64,000 nucleotides of DNA. It comes from Effrenium voratum (lineage: Eukaryota > Sar > Dinophyceae > Suessiales > Symbiodiniaceae). The stretch is taken from the NCBI GenBank assembly GCA_963377175.1, contig CAUJNA010002791.1:694435-758434 (forward strand). Direction: 5' to 3'. A model generated the notes under the pieces. It ran no database searches. It saw only the letters and a program-made list of their open reading frames with translations, and was not told where the DNA came from. Of the stretch, positions 10,147 to 21,745 are shown in pieces. Each line of letters starts with the position of its first letter. Position 1 is the stretch's first letter. Both the position numbers and the translations under genes were made by a program.

Positions 10147-10711
10147 CTGCTGTTACGTCCTTCTTGATGTTCCGGGCGATATGTGCGTTTCCCTCGAAGT
10201 ACAGAACACAATCACTCCCTCAAAGAACTGGCAAGGAAATCGTGATCCTCTCCATGCATCACGAAAGCCAATGTGTTTTGGCCCTGCGACCTGTTTGCCA
10301 TCGCTCCCTGCCACAGGCCACCCTTTCAAATATTTTACCCGACCCGCTTAGAAAGCGTGGCGATTCCTGGATTGCTGCAACGAGCCCCGAAAGTGTCCAT
10401 CTCAAGCCCTGCACCCGTGAGTCTCCAGTCCAAGCAAATTGGGTTCAACAAATGCCCCCACATCTGCGATGAAACATGAGCGTACCATCACCACCACCCC
10501 AACAAAACAAGTATGTACTGTACCGGCTCCCACTATGTCCTGCCACCTGCTAAGCCTTGGCTAAGATGATGTCAAACAATTCGGGAAGAATGTGCAACCC
10601 CACACCTGGACGAAGCCACGTCCCATAAACAGAATGTTGGATACGCCTCAAGCTCCCCCAATGACCGAATCTGAAAAGGGACCGCGCCACCAAGAAACGG
10701 CCCCAAGTAAC

Positions 10712-10787
10712 GAGCGTCCGACCCCACCTCCAGCGACAGGTTTGCTAGCTGCGCCGCCTCTGTCCAGCGCTCCAAGGAGAGCTCCAC
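10712..10787 (-). CDS. Internal exon, TPR helix
   Basis: Starts after GTGGAG|G on the minus strand and ends before GTTACT. Reads VELSLERWTEAAQLANLSLE then VGSDA. The L-x-x-W-x-E-A-x-x-x-A-x-x-x-L pattern is a TPR B helix. Its phase fits exactly after the exon at 11,256-11,340, giving a continuous TPR across the junction, which is good evidence that both exons are real. Confidence 0.7.
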
Positions 10788-11255
10788 CTCCACGGCGCAC
10801 CAGGAACCGAAAACAAGCACATTTGCTTGGGGAAGGCGAAGCTAGACCAAACCCGGAGGTGTTTGGGGAGGGGGAAAGGAAGTTGGGTGGTGGCAGGAGC
10901 ATTGGGGAGACCTCTCCGAACAGGGAAACATCGTTTTTTCTTGGGGGGACTTGTGTCTAGCAAACTTGCTTGAAAAGTGCTACAAGGATACATTTTGGCC
11001 AAGCTGAAAGTCACATGTTCCAGCTGATTTGTATCTTTGAACTGGACGGGAAATTATTGAAAGGGAGAGTGTCCCCGTTGAGATTCATAGCCACACGGGT
11101 GCCACATGGGTTTGTCTCAAAATGAGAATCCACACAAATTGTGACTTCCTTTTTGGTTTCCCTTTGAAGCAACCCCAAAATGAACTCCATCCAACCAACA
11201 CAACACGTTCTCGTTTCGGTTTCCCGGTTCCGGTTGGTCAAGTCCCGCGTCTCAC

Positions 11256-11340
11256 CGATGCCCTGGCCTGCGCAGAGTTGGAGCGCAACAGTGCGCGCTG
11301 GCGCCGCAGCTCCGGCTCATCACCCCATGAGCTGAGGCAC
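11256..11340 (-). CDS. Internal exon, TPR A helix
   Basis: An 85-bp segment bounded by GCGCAG|G and a canonical GTGAGA donor. Reads CLSSWGDEPELRRQRALLRS then NSAQARAS. The L-R-S-N-x-A-Q-A pattern is the A helix of a TPR completed by the next exon (10,712-10,787). Confidence 0.75.
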
Positions 11341-13210
11341 CTGCGCCACCCCAAGTGGGGGGCGGGAGCGGCTTTTGTGTTTACACCGTTTACACCCACC
11401 ATTCCGTGGGGAATTTGGATGTCACTTCAATGGATCCAAACAAACGAGCGCGCTGTTTCGAGCGAAAACTTGGGGTTGTGCTGGGACAAACAAAGGTGCC
11501 CTCGAACCCCGAAGGTTCGGTTCGGAGAACCCCCACAGGTTTGATCAGTGGAGTCCCAATGTCTGGACCTTGGGAATGTTTTGTGATGTCTTATGCGTGC
11601 TGTGTGCTGAGAACAAGGAGGCTTGGTGTATCTACAATGATGATGATGACGACAACAAATAGCAGCATCAGTTGTCATGGATCAGTGACGAGGCCTGTGC
11701 AGGGACACATTCAAACAAAAACTATTAGGCCAGCAAGGCAGCAAGAAGGCACCTTAACAGTGGGGTACATTGGGTCTGCGGAAGTGGGCATCTATCTTTA
11801 GTCTCTTCCAGCTATCCACCAATCGCATGAGTGTCAGGGTTGCCCCCCAAGACGAATCATCCGCTGACACTGTGAATCTGGGGTTCCCATGAAGGAATGT
11901 GGGGACAGCAAATGCTGGAGGACAAGGGTTGCGACTGCCACCCGTGACGGCTGCTTGAACCAGTTGTTTGAGCATGTTTTCGAAGGGATCAAAACGAGTT
12001 GCGGGCGTCCCTGATGAGGGACACCGTGCCCATTTACAGCTCTTTGGAGCAAGGGTGGAATTGAGAGTTTCTTCGCCCGAAGCTTGCTCTTGGTCGCCAG
12101 TGGAATTCCTTCAATCAACAAGGGCCAGCAATGACAATGAATGGCACGGATCGACCAGAACAAAAAGCAATCTGAGAACATACCAGATCAGGCAAGGCAC
12201 GGCAGGTTCGACAAGCACAAGCAACAGTCCATCAGCATGTAGGCTGGCAGTTGGTTGGCTCAAGATAGTGGCACAAGTACAAGCCTAAAACGTCTGCATG
12301 CCTATTATCTAGTCCTCTGTGGCCATGTGCCCCACGTTCGAGAAGTGAACACTCCCGATTAACCAACTGCATCGAATTTCCCTATGGTCCCGGCTTTGAC
12401 GTGTCACCGCTCAGAGCCGGCCTGCTTAGGACTTCCACCGCCTGGTCGTACAGCGACACAGCCTGGATTGGCAGTTTCTGAGGTTTCTATACAAAGCGGA
12501 TTTCCGCGAACATGTCACTGCCTCTGAACTGAAGATGAGTTTGATGCCTGCTCGAGTGTACAGCCCCAACTTGCAGCCTTTACTGTCAACACATCGATGA
12601 ATTGTCCAGAAAATAGTGATGTTCTGCCATTGACTGACCTGCTGCTCACTCTGGGAAGTGTGCCCTTTGCCAGTTTCTGGAAAGCAAACCAGTCGTGAGT
12701 ATTTCCGATAGCAAACCTGAAGTCAGCCAAAGCATCTAAGAGCACTAATCAGCATCTTGAGATCTGACCCACCACGTGGAGCCACCTTCAACATTCAATA
12801 TGCAACAAACTGACAGAACCCGGGCTGGCAACTCAGTTCATTTGGTGAAAAAATGCCACTTCGATCCTGTCGGTAGACGGTGAATTGCCACACTTGGACA
12901 TGTCCAAATGGCAACGGGTCCCCTTCAAAAAGCACCAGCTTGGATTGGGTTGCTTTTCGATCGGTACTGAAGATGAATTAGTGCATAGCTGGCTGACTGA
13001 TCGTGGTTTCCTTTTTTTCGCAGAAGGGCGCCTCACTTTGGACCCAGGGGCAACGACAGTCGCTACACCTCACACCCAAACATTGCAAAACGCGCTGTGC
13101 GACGGCTTCTCTGCCTTTGTGCGATTGTCGTACTATTGAAAAGAGAACAACAAACCTGGAGGAGTGACGGACTCAACTGCAGCGGCTGGGCGCCTGCAGC
13201 AGAAGCTGCC
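11341..13210. other. Long non-coding stretch, probably intron
   Basis: About 1.9 kb without GC3-rich exon candidates. Only scattered AT/GC-neutral sequence and a short ATGATGATGATG run near 11,636. Confidence 0.4.
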
Positions 13211-13259
13211 TCCGTGCGGCGTTGCCTGGCAGCTGGCCCTGACGGCAGAGGTCGTTGCC
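13211..13259 (-). CDS. Candidate exon, start of TPR region
   Basis: After GCTGCAG|G the minus strand reads GNDLCRQGQLPGNAARR. G-N-x-L-x-x-x-G-x-L is a usual opening of a TPR array. A GC donor (CTGCCAG|GCAACG) or a later end are both possible. Confidence 0.45.
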
Positions 13260-13613
13260 CTGCAGCCTGGTGGGCGGCACTGGCGCTCGGCTCCGTGAAA
13301 CACACGCGCTCCACTAAAACGCAGAAGTGCCCAATAGTACGGCCTTGCTTTAATATAACGAACGCGAATGTCTGAACCAAACCGAGATCCAAATGATGAA
13401 TCAAAAACAACCGAAGACCGTTTGGGAGCAAACGCTGCAAGACTTGTTTCGCGAACAACCCATACGATGCCTGCAAGGGCCACCTTGAACACCAACTGTG
13501 TCACAAACTGGGTAATTACAACTGTCCAAGAAAACCCCTTCGTTTTGACACACACACACAGACCTAATCACGAGCATATACAGCATATGCACCCCGGCCC
13601 AGCACAAGGAAAC

Positions 13614-13679
13614 CGCGCCGGAGCGCCTGAGCTCCTCGGCTTCCTGAAGCGCCTGCTGCACCCGCTGCTGCCTCTCCTC
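13614..13679 (-). CDS. Internal exon, charged helix
   Basis: Exactly 22 codons between GGCTAG|G and a GT donor (GGCGCG|GTTTCC). Reads EERQQRVQQALQEAEELRRS then GA. A long Q/E/R amphipathic helix preceding the TPR exons. Confidence 0.65.
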
Positions 13680-13995
13680 CTAGCCAGCCCTTCTGAGTGG
13701 CAAGCTTCTTCCGGCTTGGTGGTATCTTCGGGGCCCGGGATCTGGTTGTGGCAAGACACCAAACATCGCCAAACCATCGCAAATCAATGGGATTCCCTTT
13801 TCCCAAACTGGGAATTTCAAGAATTTTAATCTACCTTCTCTCAGTGGTCTTCTTTGTGAGTGAGCTCTTCTAACCCCCAGCTGAGCTCGTTGTAAGCTCC
13901 GCCCACATGGAGTCCTTTTTGGTGGATTCCTTTAGTCTGACGGAAAGAGAGAAGCAATGGAGCAACACCAGAAGCCTCTTGGGGATGCGGGTCCC

Positions 13996-14081
13996 TCCTT
14001 CAGCCGCTGCCGCGCCGCAGCCTTGGCGGCCTCCCGCTCCAGCCGCCGCTCCCGGGCCTGCGGAGTCAGTGCCCGCTCCCA
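13996..14081 (-). CDS. Internal exon, charged coiled-coil-like helix
   Basis: After CTTGAG the minus strand reads WERALTPQARERRLEREAAK then AAARQRLKE. Strong GC3 bias. Heptad-like R/E/A content suggests a coiled coil joined to the next exon at 13,614-13,679. Confidence 0.65.
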
Positions 14082-15084
14082 CTCAAGTGCCAGGGGAGAC
14101 CCCCAGGGTTCTTGCTGGAAGTTTACCCCCAGAAACAAGAACAAAGCAGTGCAAGTAAGACTTCCTAGCCATCTTGGTAACCTACAAAGCGTTTGCGGTG
14201 GTCGTGTATTGTGAGGCAAATCAGTGCGTAGTGGTAGTCGAAGTGTTTAATAGAATGCGAACACTTCGCCTGGACCATTCACACATGCTACAAGTTGGGC
14301 TATTTGATTTGGAAAGTCAGACGGTTGGGTTGGGACCCAAACAAGGGGAAAGTTGCAAATCGCGACTGAAAAACAGGAAAAGTGACAAAAGCAAGGACAC
14401 ACTCGAGGCTAGATAGCCGCAATGGCACATCCACATGAAAATCGCCACCGGATGCAATTCGGCAAAACAATCACGTGCACCATGTGTGTGTGTGTGTGTG
14501 CAATTGAGATGGAGGCCCACATTTGTGCTCCCTGAGCTTCGCCTATCATTGAAACAGTCCAAGGGGTATTGAATCGGGCCCCTGGGCTGCCAATCACTCA
14601 TACCAACATAGGCTCCCGAATGGGCCCAACACTCGGGATGTTTTGGTGAGAGATTCACAGCACCCGCTGCCCCGATGGAAGCCCCCTTGTTCGAGGTTGG
14701 GTAGCTAGGCAAAACCTGCCGAAGGTGCAGGAGACTTAAGGCAGCATAGGTGGGCAATACATTCACTTTCGTGCATAAATCCACCTTGACTCTGATCCAC
14801 GCGGGGCACCTAATCTACCTTAATCTGTACATCCCCTTGGATATGTGGGAAGATATCGGTGGGCCTGCAAACTGGCAGGCCCCTTTTCCTTTGCCTTCCC
14901 TTGAAACCCCAAAAAGGCGTACCCTCAAAAAAAAGCACACCATATGTATATTTGTCTATACATTTATGAGCCATGGATACACAATACACATATCTATGTA
15001 TATATATATATATATATCCATATATGTATATGCACATATGGTAGGCCCCCTTGGCTCTACACTCCACTTCAGACCCCCATCCAC
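14082..15084. other. Intron-like stretch with TG and TA microsatellites
   Basis: Holds a TG run (14,484-14,500) and from about 14,940 TA-rich repeats. No exon is seen. Confidence 0.45.
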
Positions 15085-15395
15085 CGGACTGCCCTGGCGC
15101 AGCTGCCTCCGGGTCCTCCTGGGCCTCCACAAAGCGCCGCCGCGCCTCCGCGGCTCCGAAGCGCAGCCAGCCCTGGGCGGCCTTGGCCTAAGGGACCAAG
15201 TCGGATCCATGTGCATAACTATATATATATATAAACATAAACATGTATATATATATATATGTATATGTATATAGTCTCATTCGGGGGCACTATGTATATA
15301 TATGTACATATCTATACACATATATATATATATACATATATATATACATATATATATATACATATGTATATATATATATACACATGTATGGTTTA
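14940..15395. repeat. TATA/TATG-rich microsatellites on both sides of an exon
   Basis: TATATATA/CATATATA runs at 14,995-15,035, 15,218-15,272 and 15,290-15,385 flank the GC-rich exon at 15,085-15,181. Y/I-rich frames are artefacts. Confidence 0.85.
15085..15181 (-). CDS. Internal exon, amphipathic helix
   Basis: A 97-bp segment bounded by GCCAAG|G and a GT donor (CAGTCCG|GTGGAT). Reads AAQGWLRFGAAEARRRFVEA then QEDPEAAAPGQ. High GC3 in strong contrast to the TA repeats around it. No domain is named. Confidence 0.7.
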
Positions 15396-15954
15396 TGAAT
15401 GTATAGAGTGGGTCTTAAAAGAAAGGACCCAGACACACACCTAAGTGTCCTTCGAAGAAAAAAACAACTCAGGAATATATGCGCTTGTGTGATGCAAGTG
15501 ACATCATCGATCAACTCGCCACTGAGACATACCAGGCACACGTTTTCTTCTTTTTATTTTTCGGGTCGAGTGTGCGGCCATGTGTTGATACCCTTGAATT
15601 CATTTGCTTTGTGGAGCAACTGTCAAATTGTAGACGTAGCTCATTGTCTCGTTGGAAGGACTGAAATGCATGCTGAATCGCATGTGTGCCTGCATCTGCG
15701 GATGCTCTCTTGCATGCTTGCTAGCTGCTATGGCCAGTCCTAGACTCATCCTGATGAAAGGCCTTAAACAGTTGAACGACTCGTTGACGCATCCTCTCAT
15801 ACACATCTCTGGATAAGAGGGCGACCAACACCATAAGGATATGATCAATGCCTGGGAGAAAAAGCCAGGGTTTGGGGGTCCCACTGTCCCCCGAGAGGAT
15901 GTCGGCGAATGTCAACAAATATTCCGGGCAGTTCGTTCAATCACACCATTAATT

Positions 15955-16018
15955 TTCTCCTCGTCTCTCCTCGTCTCTCTCGTCTCTCTCTCTCTCTCGC
16001 TCTCGCTCTCTCCAAGCA
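15955..16018. repeat. TC-rich microsatellite
   Basis: Imperfect TCTC/CGTCTC run. It lies just downstream (minus sense) of the exon at 16,085-16,243. Confidence 0.7.
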
Positions 16019-16084
16019 CAGGCCCTGTTCGCCACTCCTTTGCCCTTGCGTGCAGGGAGCGCAAGTCTCAGAGTCGGCCAGGAA

Positions 16085-16243
16085 TTCCAGGCGCTGGATC
16101 TCCTCTTCTTGCAGAGCGCAGTCCTTGTCTTTCACCACGCTGGAGAGATGCGTCGCTGCCTGCCAGCCAGACTGAAGAGTCTCAAAGTACCAACCCCGTG
16201 CGGTCGCCCTGAGGCCCAAGACAAATCCACCAGCCTCCTCTAA
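16085..16243 (-). CDS. Candidate exon, mixed alpha peptide
   Basis: After GTTAGAG|G the minus strand reads EAGGFVLGLRATARGWYFET and later SVVKDKDCALQEEEIQRLEF. The part nearest 16,100-16,170 has the better codon bias. The end could be a GC donor (GACTT|GCGCTC). The exact limits are not certain. Confidence 0.5.
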
Positions 16244-16708
16244 CAGGTCATCACCCAAGGTCTTTGATTGGAGCTGAGCCTCCAGCAAGGCCAAGTAGCA
16301 CCTGCCAGAGCGAAACCCTCGAGTCAACTGTAAATTCGGGCAGCCACTTGGTGGAGGGGTGCGGGTGCATCCCTTTTCAGATGAATTGAAAGAGAAACCA
16401 AAAGCAGAAAACCACTCGGAGGGCTCCCTACTTTTGAGACACACCGTCCTTGAGCATGACAACGGTCGCATCCCCTTGGGTTCACTTCTAAACACTGGCC
16501 TTACCGGGTTCTGGAGTTTCTATGCATCCCAAAAAAGTGACAAGCAGCCATGGCGAGAGGTGTCAGGTCAAGCAGGCTTGCTGAAACACATTATCCGGGG
16601 TTTTAAGATAAGATGGACTGCTTTCCCTTTCACCCCCCAAAAACAGGCTCACGAAAACACCCAAGGCTCCTCCTCTCCCCCTCTCTTGCCATCCCAGGCG
16701 CCCAAGAC

Positions 16709-16838
16709 CCCGCTGAACCCGCGCCTGGCCGCTTCCTTGGCGTCCTGGTCGATGGCCGGCGCGAAACCCGACTCAAAGAGGGAGCCCAAGGTCAGCAGCG
16801 CGGGGCTGAAGCCGAAGCCCTGCTCCTTCACCCAAAGG
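16709..16838 (-). CDS. Internal exon, Sel1-like repeat
   Basis: A 130-bp segment between CCTGCAG and a GT donor (AGCGGG|GTCTTG). Reads WVKEQGFGFSPALLTLGSLF then ESGFAPAIDQDAKEAARRG. The pattern A-L-x-x-L-G-x-L-x-E-x-G-x-(6)-D-x-x-x-A resembles Sel1-type repeats, which form TPR-like scaffolds. Codon bias is strong. Confidence 0.7.
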
Positions 16839-17456
16839 CTGCAGGATGCAGCTTCTCCACTGCTTCTGGGGATGTCATGGAACGATGTTGTCGGGGGGAT
16901 GTTTTGGAAGGGGCCATATGTCTCAGGGGAGGATAAAGGGCGTTTGGAATGATCCGTTTCATCCGGCAGGGGACCTGTCCTGGCCAAGGACCAGCAACTG
17001 TTGGTGTCTCCTTCGATATTTGTGGGGAGGGATGTCCTGCCGCCAAAATAACAGATCGGAACTCGTAGACTGGCAACATGCCCGTTTCATCAGTACCGTT
17101 TGTTGCCCAATGCATCGGGACTCCGCCGGCCGAGGCCAGCTGACCAACTTGCTTGCCACTGAAATGGTCATCTCAAAACGTATCGAGTCCAGGACCTCAT
17201 GGAGGGAGGAACTTCCTGTTAGTGCCGCGGATGTGAATGGGCAAAGAGCCCTTCCCCTTCGCGCAGATTCCGAGAAGCCAATGTCACACGCCAAGAACTT
17301 GACAGGGCTGTCTAAAATATATCACTGCCAATACCTATAGTCCAGCCATCAAGCAAGGATTTCTTACCCACAGTTTCCTCTACATGCAGATGCTCCCCCC
17401 CCCACACGACACTTCGCCAAGGCCAGAAATAGGTGTCTCAAGACAGAATGGAAAGA

Positions 17457-17511
17457 CGTCCTCCTGGGGTCGCGCCAGCTCCCGAAGCAGCTCCACCGCT
17501 TGAAGGCAGTC
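17457..17511 (-). CDS. Most upstream exon seen, Sel1/TPR-like helix
   Basis: After ATCGTAG|G the minus strand reads DCLQAVELLRELARPQE. The donor may be GA (CAGGAG|GACGTC) or GT three bases on. No start codon is found upstream before the tandem array at 17,923, so the 5' end is unknown. Confidence 0.55.
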
Positions 17512-17922
17512 CTACGATTCTTGGCTTCCAGGTATTTGCAACAGGATCTGGAGAGAAAAGGCAAAAGCCTCCGGGAACCTTACCCATGGATCAAAATGAG
17601 AATCATAATCAAAACCTGGTACTCAAAGGGGCTCCAATCCTCTTGATTCACCCAGGTTTTGATTGTGCTGGGGAAACCAAAGGGCCAAAGGTCAGCTTTA
17701 CACAAGTGAGACTGCTGTGGGTTGGCCTTGTCTTCGGTCAAGAAACGGACCCTCAGAACCTGCTTGCCCACTGTTTGCTCTCTAATATGCTATACATGCC
17801 ATGACGGAGATGGCCTTTACAACATGATCGGCTTTCCAGCACCCATGTCCACCAGTCAGCCCAACCGTTCGAACACAAAGGCCCCTTCTTCAACTTTTCT
17901 GGTGCGGGAAGCAACCGACGCA

Positions 17923-19772
17923 GCTATCACTCGATCTCTTTTTTGAAACGAGGGAATCGGCAGGCTGCGTGCGTTGATCTTTCGCTCTCCTGTCTGGCAA
18001 GCGTCCTTGACGATATGCTCGAAGCATAAGCCTTTGACCTGATACTCTTCTGCGCTTCGTGTGCGTGTTGCTGCTGCCTTCATTGAAATATACAGCCAAA
18101 ACAAACGACAGTAAGCTGCAGTCGCGGCTTCTTGGTAGAGGTATTGCATGTATTGCCAGGCTACAATGCGCTAGCTTGCCAGAGCTAGAGCGCCCTTGTA
18201 TGACCCATTTGGTGACGCTCACCAGCGCTCACTGGCGCTCGCTGCTGCAAGCGTCGATGTGGAGCCTGGCACGCGCGATCTCAGAAGCCTCTTTGGAGTT
18301 GCCTGCCCGCCCCGCCTCGCACTCGCGTGTGTAGCAGGGAGTGAGGCTCCGCGAATTCGCTCCTTCGACAAAACAAAGCTTTCTCCCATGGCAGCAAAAA
18401 AAAACAGCAAGGTGGAATATGGAAGGGAGATGTAAGCCCTACAGCCGATTTCGCTTGTTTGGCCCTGGCTGCCAAAAGCCCAAAGGATAAGAACAAACAA
18501 TCTTGGATCCGAGCAGGCTCACAAAACATGAAAAGTATGACCTGCCCCCCAAGAACTATTTTCTGTGACAACCTTTGCTTAAACAAATCAAACATCTGTC
18601 CCGAAAGCGGGTGGCGCATCAAAAGCCCGGATCCTAAAAACAGCTTTACTGTATGGCCCGCGAAGACGTTTTTTCGTGTTTGGCCTGGCTGCACACAGGG
18701 ATAGAAGCAAACAATATTTGAACCGATCAAGCCCTGGGAACTGGTTGAAGAACATCGGTGTTGTCAACTAAGCTGGTGCCATCAGCCGAGAGTCATTTGA
18801 GCTCAGCGAATAGGCACTCCAATCGGTGCCAGCCCGGACGTGGCCGGACGCGGCTGGAGGGAAGATGCCGGTGATGGCGCTGGCAGGGTGCCAAAAAACC
18901 CTGGTTGATTGCTTGATTAATAAATATGCGGGGTGTCCCATTTTAGAGGGGATCCGTCGCTTTTGGGAAACACATGAAACGCACCCTCCACTTCTCACCC
19001 CCAACTCTTGCCAGGCCGCAAGAGCTCCGTTGAGCGGTGCCAATATGCTTCAAAGGCTGCCATTGGCATCCGAGCAACTGGTGCTGCCTGCATCGTGAAT
19101 CCAGCTCTATATATGACCTTCAATTCTGAGCCAGTGCTTTGCAGCATGTCCTCAAGGTTTCAAGCAACTCCTGCTTAAACCAGCAGAAAGTGGGTGTGCC
19201 TTTTTCGAGGGGATCCCTTCAAAATTTAAGTTGAAACAAAAGGGAAACACCCCGCCTTGGGTCTGTCCCCCCATTTGGGGGACAGAATCAATGGGATTTC
19301 AAATGCGAGGCTTGCCATTGACGTCCCTTGTTTACATTTGTCCACAAGCCTAAAGCGGGGATCTGTGTCTCCCAAGCGGCCCACCAGGCACAGCACCACA
19401 GCTAGGGCTTGGCCCATGACATACCCAATGAAAAAGTGCAGGCAGAGACCTTATTGAATTATCAGCCTCTTTGCGGCCCCGGGGAAAGGGCAAGTCTCTA
19501 GAGTTCATGTCTTCGGAGAACTTCTGGGATATCTTTCGTCAGCTTCGAGAAACCGCCATTTGTTCTTGAGGATCAAGCTTGAAAAAAAAAAACTTCGACC
19601 TCAAACCCTGCGGAGAGAAACGACGCCAACAAAAGCACAACCCCCATAGGTCGCAACCGGCCTAAATCCCAGATAGTATCAGACTCATGTGGCAACAAGC
19701 AGCAGCAAGTTTTTTGCCTGGCCACCTGCGTTTCCAAGCCGATTGAGGGGATCGGCGTGAACGAAAGGGTCT
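17923..19772 (+). repeat. Array unit 1
   Basis: Full unit without the AG-rich insert (joins GATCAAG directly to CCCTGGGAAC near 18,728). It has only the right arm of the palindrome. The hairpin is at 19,263-19,285. Confidence 0.85.
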
Positions 19773-20051
19773 GGCGCCTTGCCATCTCCACTGGAAGGAT
19801 TTCAGAGGGATATGCCTTTGTTGTGGGCCAATGCTTGTCCGTTGAGGGAACCTCCCCCCCCACTTTCAACGCCTTCAAGGGGATCTCCAACTTTAAGTTT
19901 GCTAGTCCTTCCAATTCAAGCCAGCTTGAAAAAAAATACCCTCAAACCACCACACACCAACAAAAGATTCCCTTGCCCGAAGTTTGTGGCCACTCAAAAG
20001 TTTCCCTTGGCCACTGAAAACGGGGAGTTTCGGGGCACAAAACCCGGGGAC

Positions 20052-20137
20052 TTCTTCCACGCGCCTCCTCGCTGACCGCGCGCGCGCAGAGCAGGCTCTG
20101 GGCCTCCGCAAGGCGCTCCAGCGCCGCCGGGTCCTCA
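20052..20137 (-). CDS. Isolated exon-like segment, helical
   Basis: The minus strand after ATCCTGAG|G reads DPAALERLAEAQSLLCARAV then SEEAR, with strong GC3. The donor could be GCGC|GTGGAAG. It resembles the TPR-gene exons in style. It lies only in tail A, so it may be a gene fragment trapped in the array. Confidence 0.5.
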
Positions 20138-20728
20138 GGATTGGATGGCGGCGAATTGCCGCTCGCACGAAACGAGCCGTGGTAAGCAAAAGACAAGTTG
20201 GCATTTGCAGATGAAAACGAAAATCATCAGAAACCGGGGGTTCTGAATGCAGGAGTTCGTCCATCCACTGTATGGGTGTGTCGTTTGTTTCAAGGAACCA
20301 GAAAGGAGAGGAGGGGAGCCCATGCGATGTTCATTCTTTGAACGAAGTCACCCCAGAAGTGGTATTTGGGTTAAAGGGTTTTGACTACCTGGAGAAACAG
20401 TCAAATAATGGTCGGTACCAAGATATCGATGACCATCCCTGCCAACCTCAAGTACAGGGAAAGTGAAGGAGCCCCATCCAAAATGGGGCCCCCAATCTAC
20501 AGATGTTGCTATTCCGCAACCTGAGAAGATTTGGATCCCCAAGTAAACGACCTACACGGTGAGCTGGTTTTACACCTAGGTGACCTTGCCATAAGAAGAT
20601 CATGCCTCTGAAACAGCACATTTGGGGGAGGATGGCAAGCTGGTTTTTGAGAGATCCCTTGTTGGATGGTGATTTGTGGAACCCAAAAGGGAGACCAACC
20701 AGCTTCAGGGTCGCCTATTGTTGGGCAT

Positions 20729-20805
20729 GCTCACGGGCCCGCTCCCTCCTCTGGCCGCGGAAGGCGATTCACCGGCTCCATGCCGAGCACAGAAAGCGCG
20801 ACACG
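20729..20805 (-). CDS. Isolated exon-like segment, weak
   Basis: Ends at a canonical GTGAGC donor. The minus frame reads VLGMEPVNRLPRPEEGAGP; a plus frame (ARARSLLWPRKAIHRLHAEH) is also open. Strand and reality are uncertain. Confidence 0.3.
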
Positions 20806-21268
20806 GAAAGAACATTAAATGTGCTGATTCTTGGCACCACATGCTTCGACGCACAAACAAAGGGCTGTGAAAGCATGGCTTGCTCGTGAGAATTGTATTT
20901 GTTGTCGGCTTTGCGACCCCTAATGTGGGAAGGATTGCTTGAGCCAACGTTGACAAATCATTGGACACCTTGCACATTCTCGCTGCAAATGAGGCTGCCC
21001 TTCCGGACATGGAAAGTTGCCAACGTGATCGTCTGTCCACGGTTCCCAAGATACCAATAGTGTCACTCAGGGTGCGGTTACCCCCCATCTTTGATGTTTG
21101 GAGGGTGGGGGGGGTGCTCAGCCCCTGCCCGCAACTTCGGCCTCTCTTTGGGACTCCCGATCCGCAGTGCCTAAATTTGGCCGTGCGGCGGGTGAGACCC
21201 GGGGTACAAGGACGAGGCCAAACGCAAACTCGATGTCGTTGTCACGTCTGGCTCTGGTGTCCCAGAAC

Positions 21269-21402
21269 AACTTCCTTCCTTCCTTCCTTCCTTCCTTCCT
21301 TCCTTCCTTCCTTCCTTCCTTCCTTCCTTCCTTCCTTCCTTCCTTCCTTCCTTCCTTCCTTCCTTCCTTCCTTCCTTCCTTCCTTCCTTCCTTCCTTCCT
21401 TC
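21269..21402. repeat. CTTC tetranucleotide microsatellite A
   Basis: About 33 CCTT units, with a second short run at 21,720-21,744. Frames FLPSFLPS and KEGRKEGR are artefacts. Confidence 0.95.
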
Positions 21403-21745
21403 CCCTCTTCTGTTCCTTATTGCCTTGCTTCTGTCCTTCTTTTCCCATTTGTGGAATTCCTTCTTTCAATCAAAGGACTTTGCTTCGTTCTTGCGCGGCT
21501 TCGCTTCGGGAGCTACGTGAGAAACAATGAACCAATGACAATGTTTGTCAGCGCATGTCCGCTGGAGTGAGACTGGAATGGTTGTGAAGGATCGCTCTTC
21601 ATGCCGCCTTACATCACACGCAATGCGTTCTGGTCTGTTCTTCATGAGTCAGCACTGTTCTTCATGATTCACTAGAAACGGTAAAACCTGATTCTGAAAC
21701 CCACCAGTATTTTATTTTTTTCTTCCTTCCTTCCTTCCTTCCTTA

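Larger units (their letters stand above)
19773..21745 (+). repeat. Tail module A, including a roughly 1-kb segment absent from tail B
   Basis: 19,773-20,026 and 21,000-21,250 match tail B (37,604-38,683). Between about 20,030 and 20,998 copy A holds extra sequence with two exon-like GC-rich segments; copy B is joined directly across it. It ends in CTTC repeats. Confidence 0.8.

Noticed and set aside
21242..21520. FLPSFLPS / KEGRKEGR open frames (also 38,296-38,709)
   Set aside because: Products of the CTTC tetranucleotide repeat.
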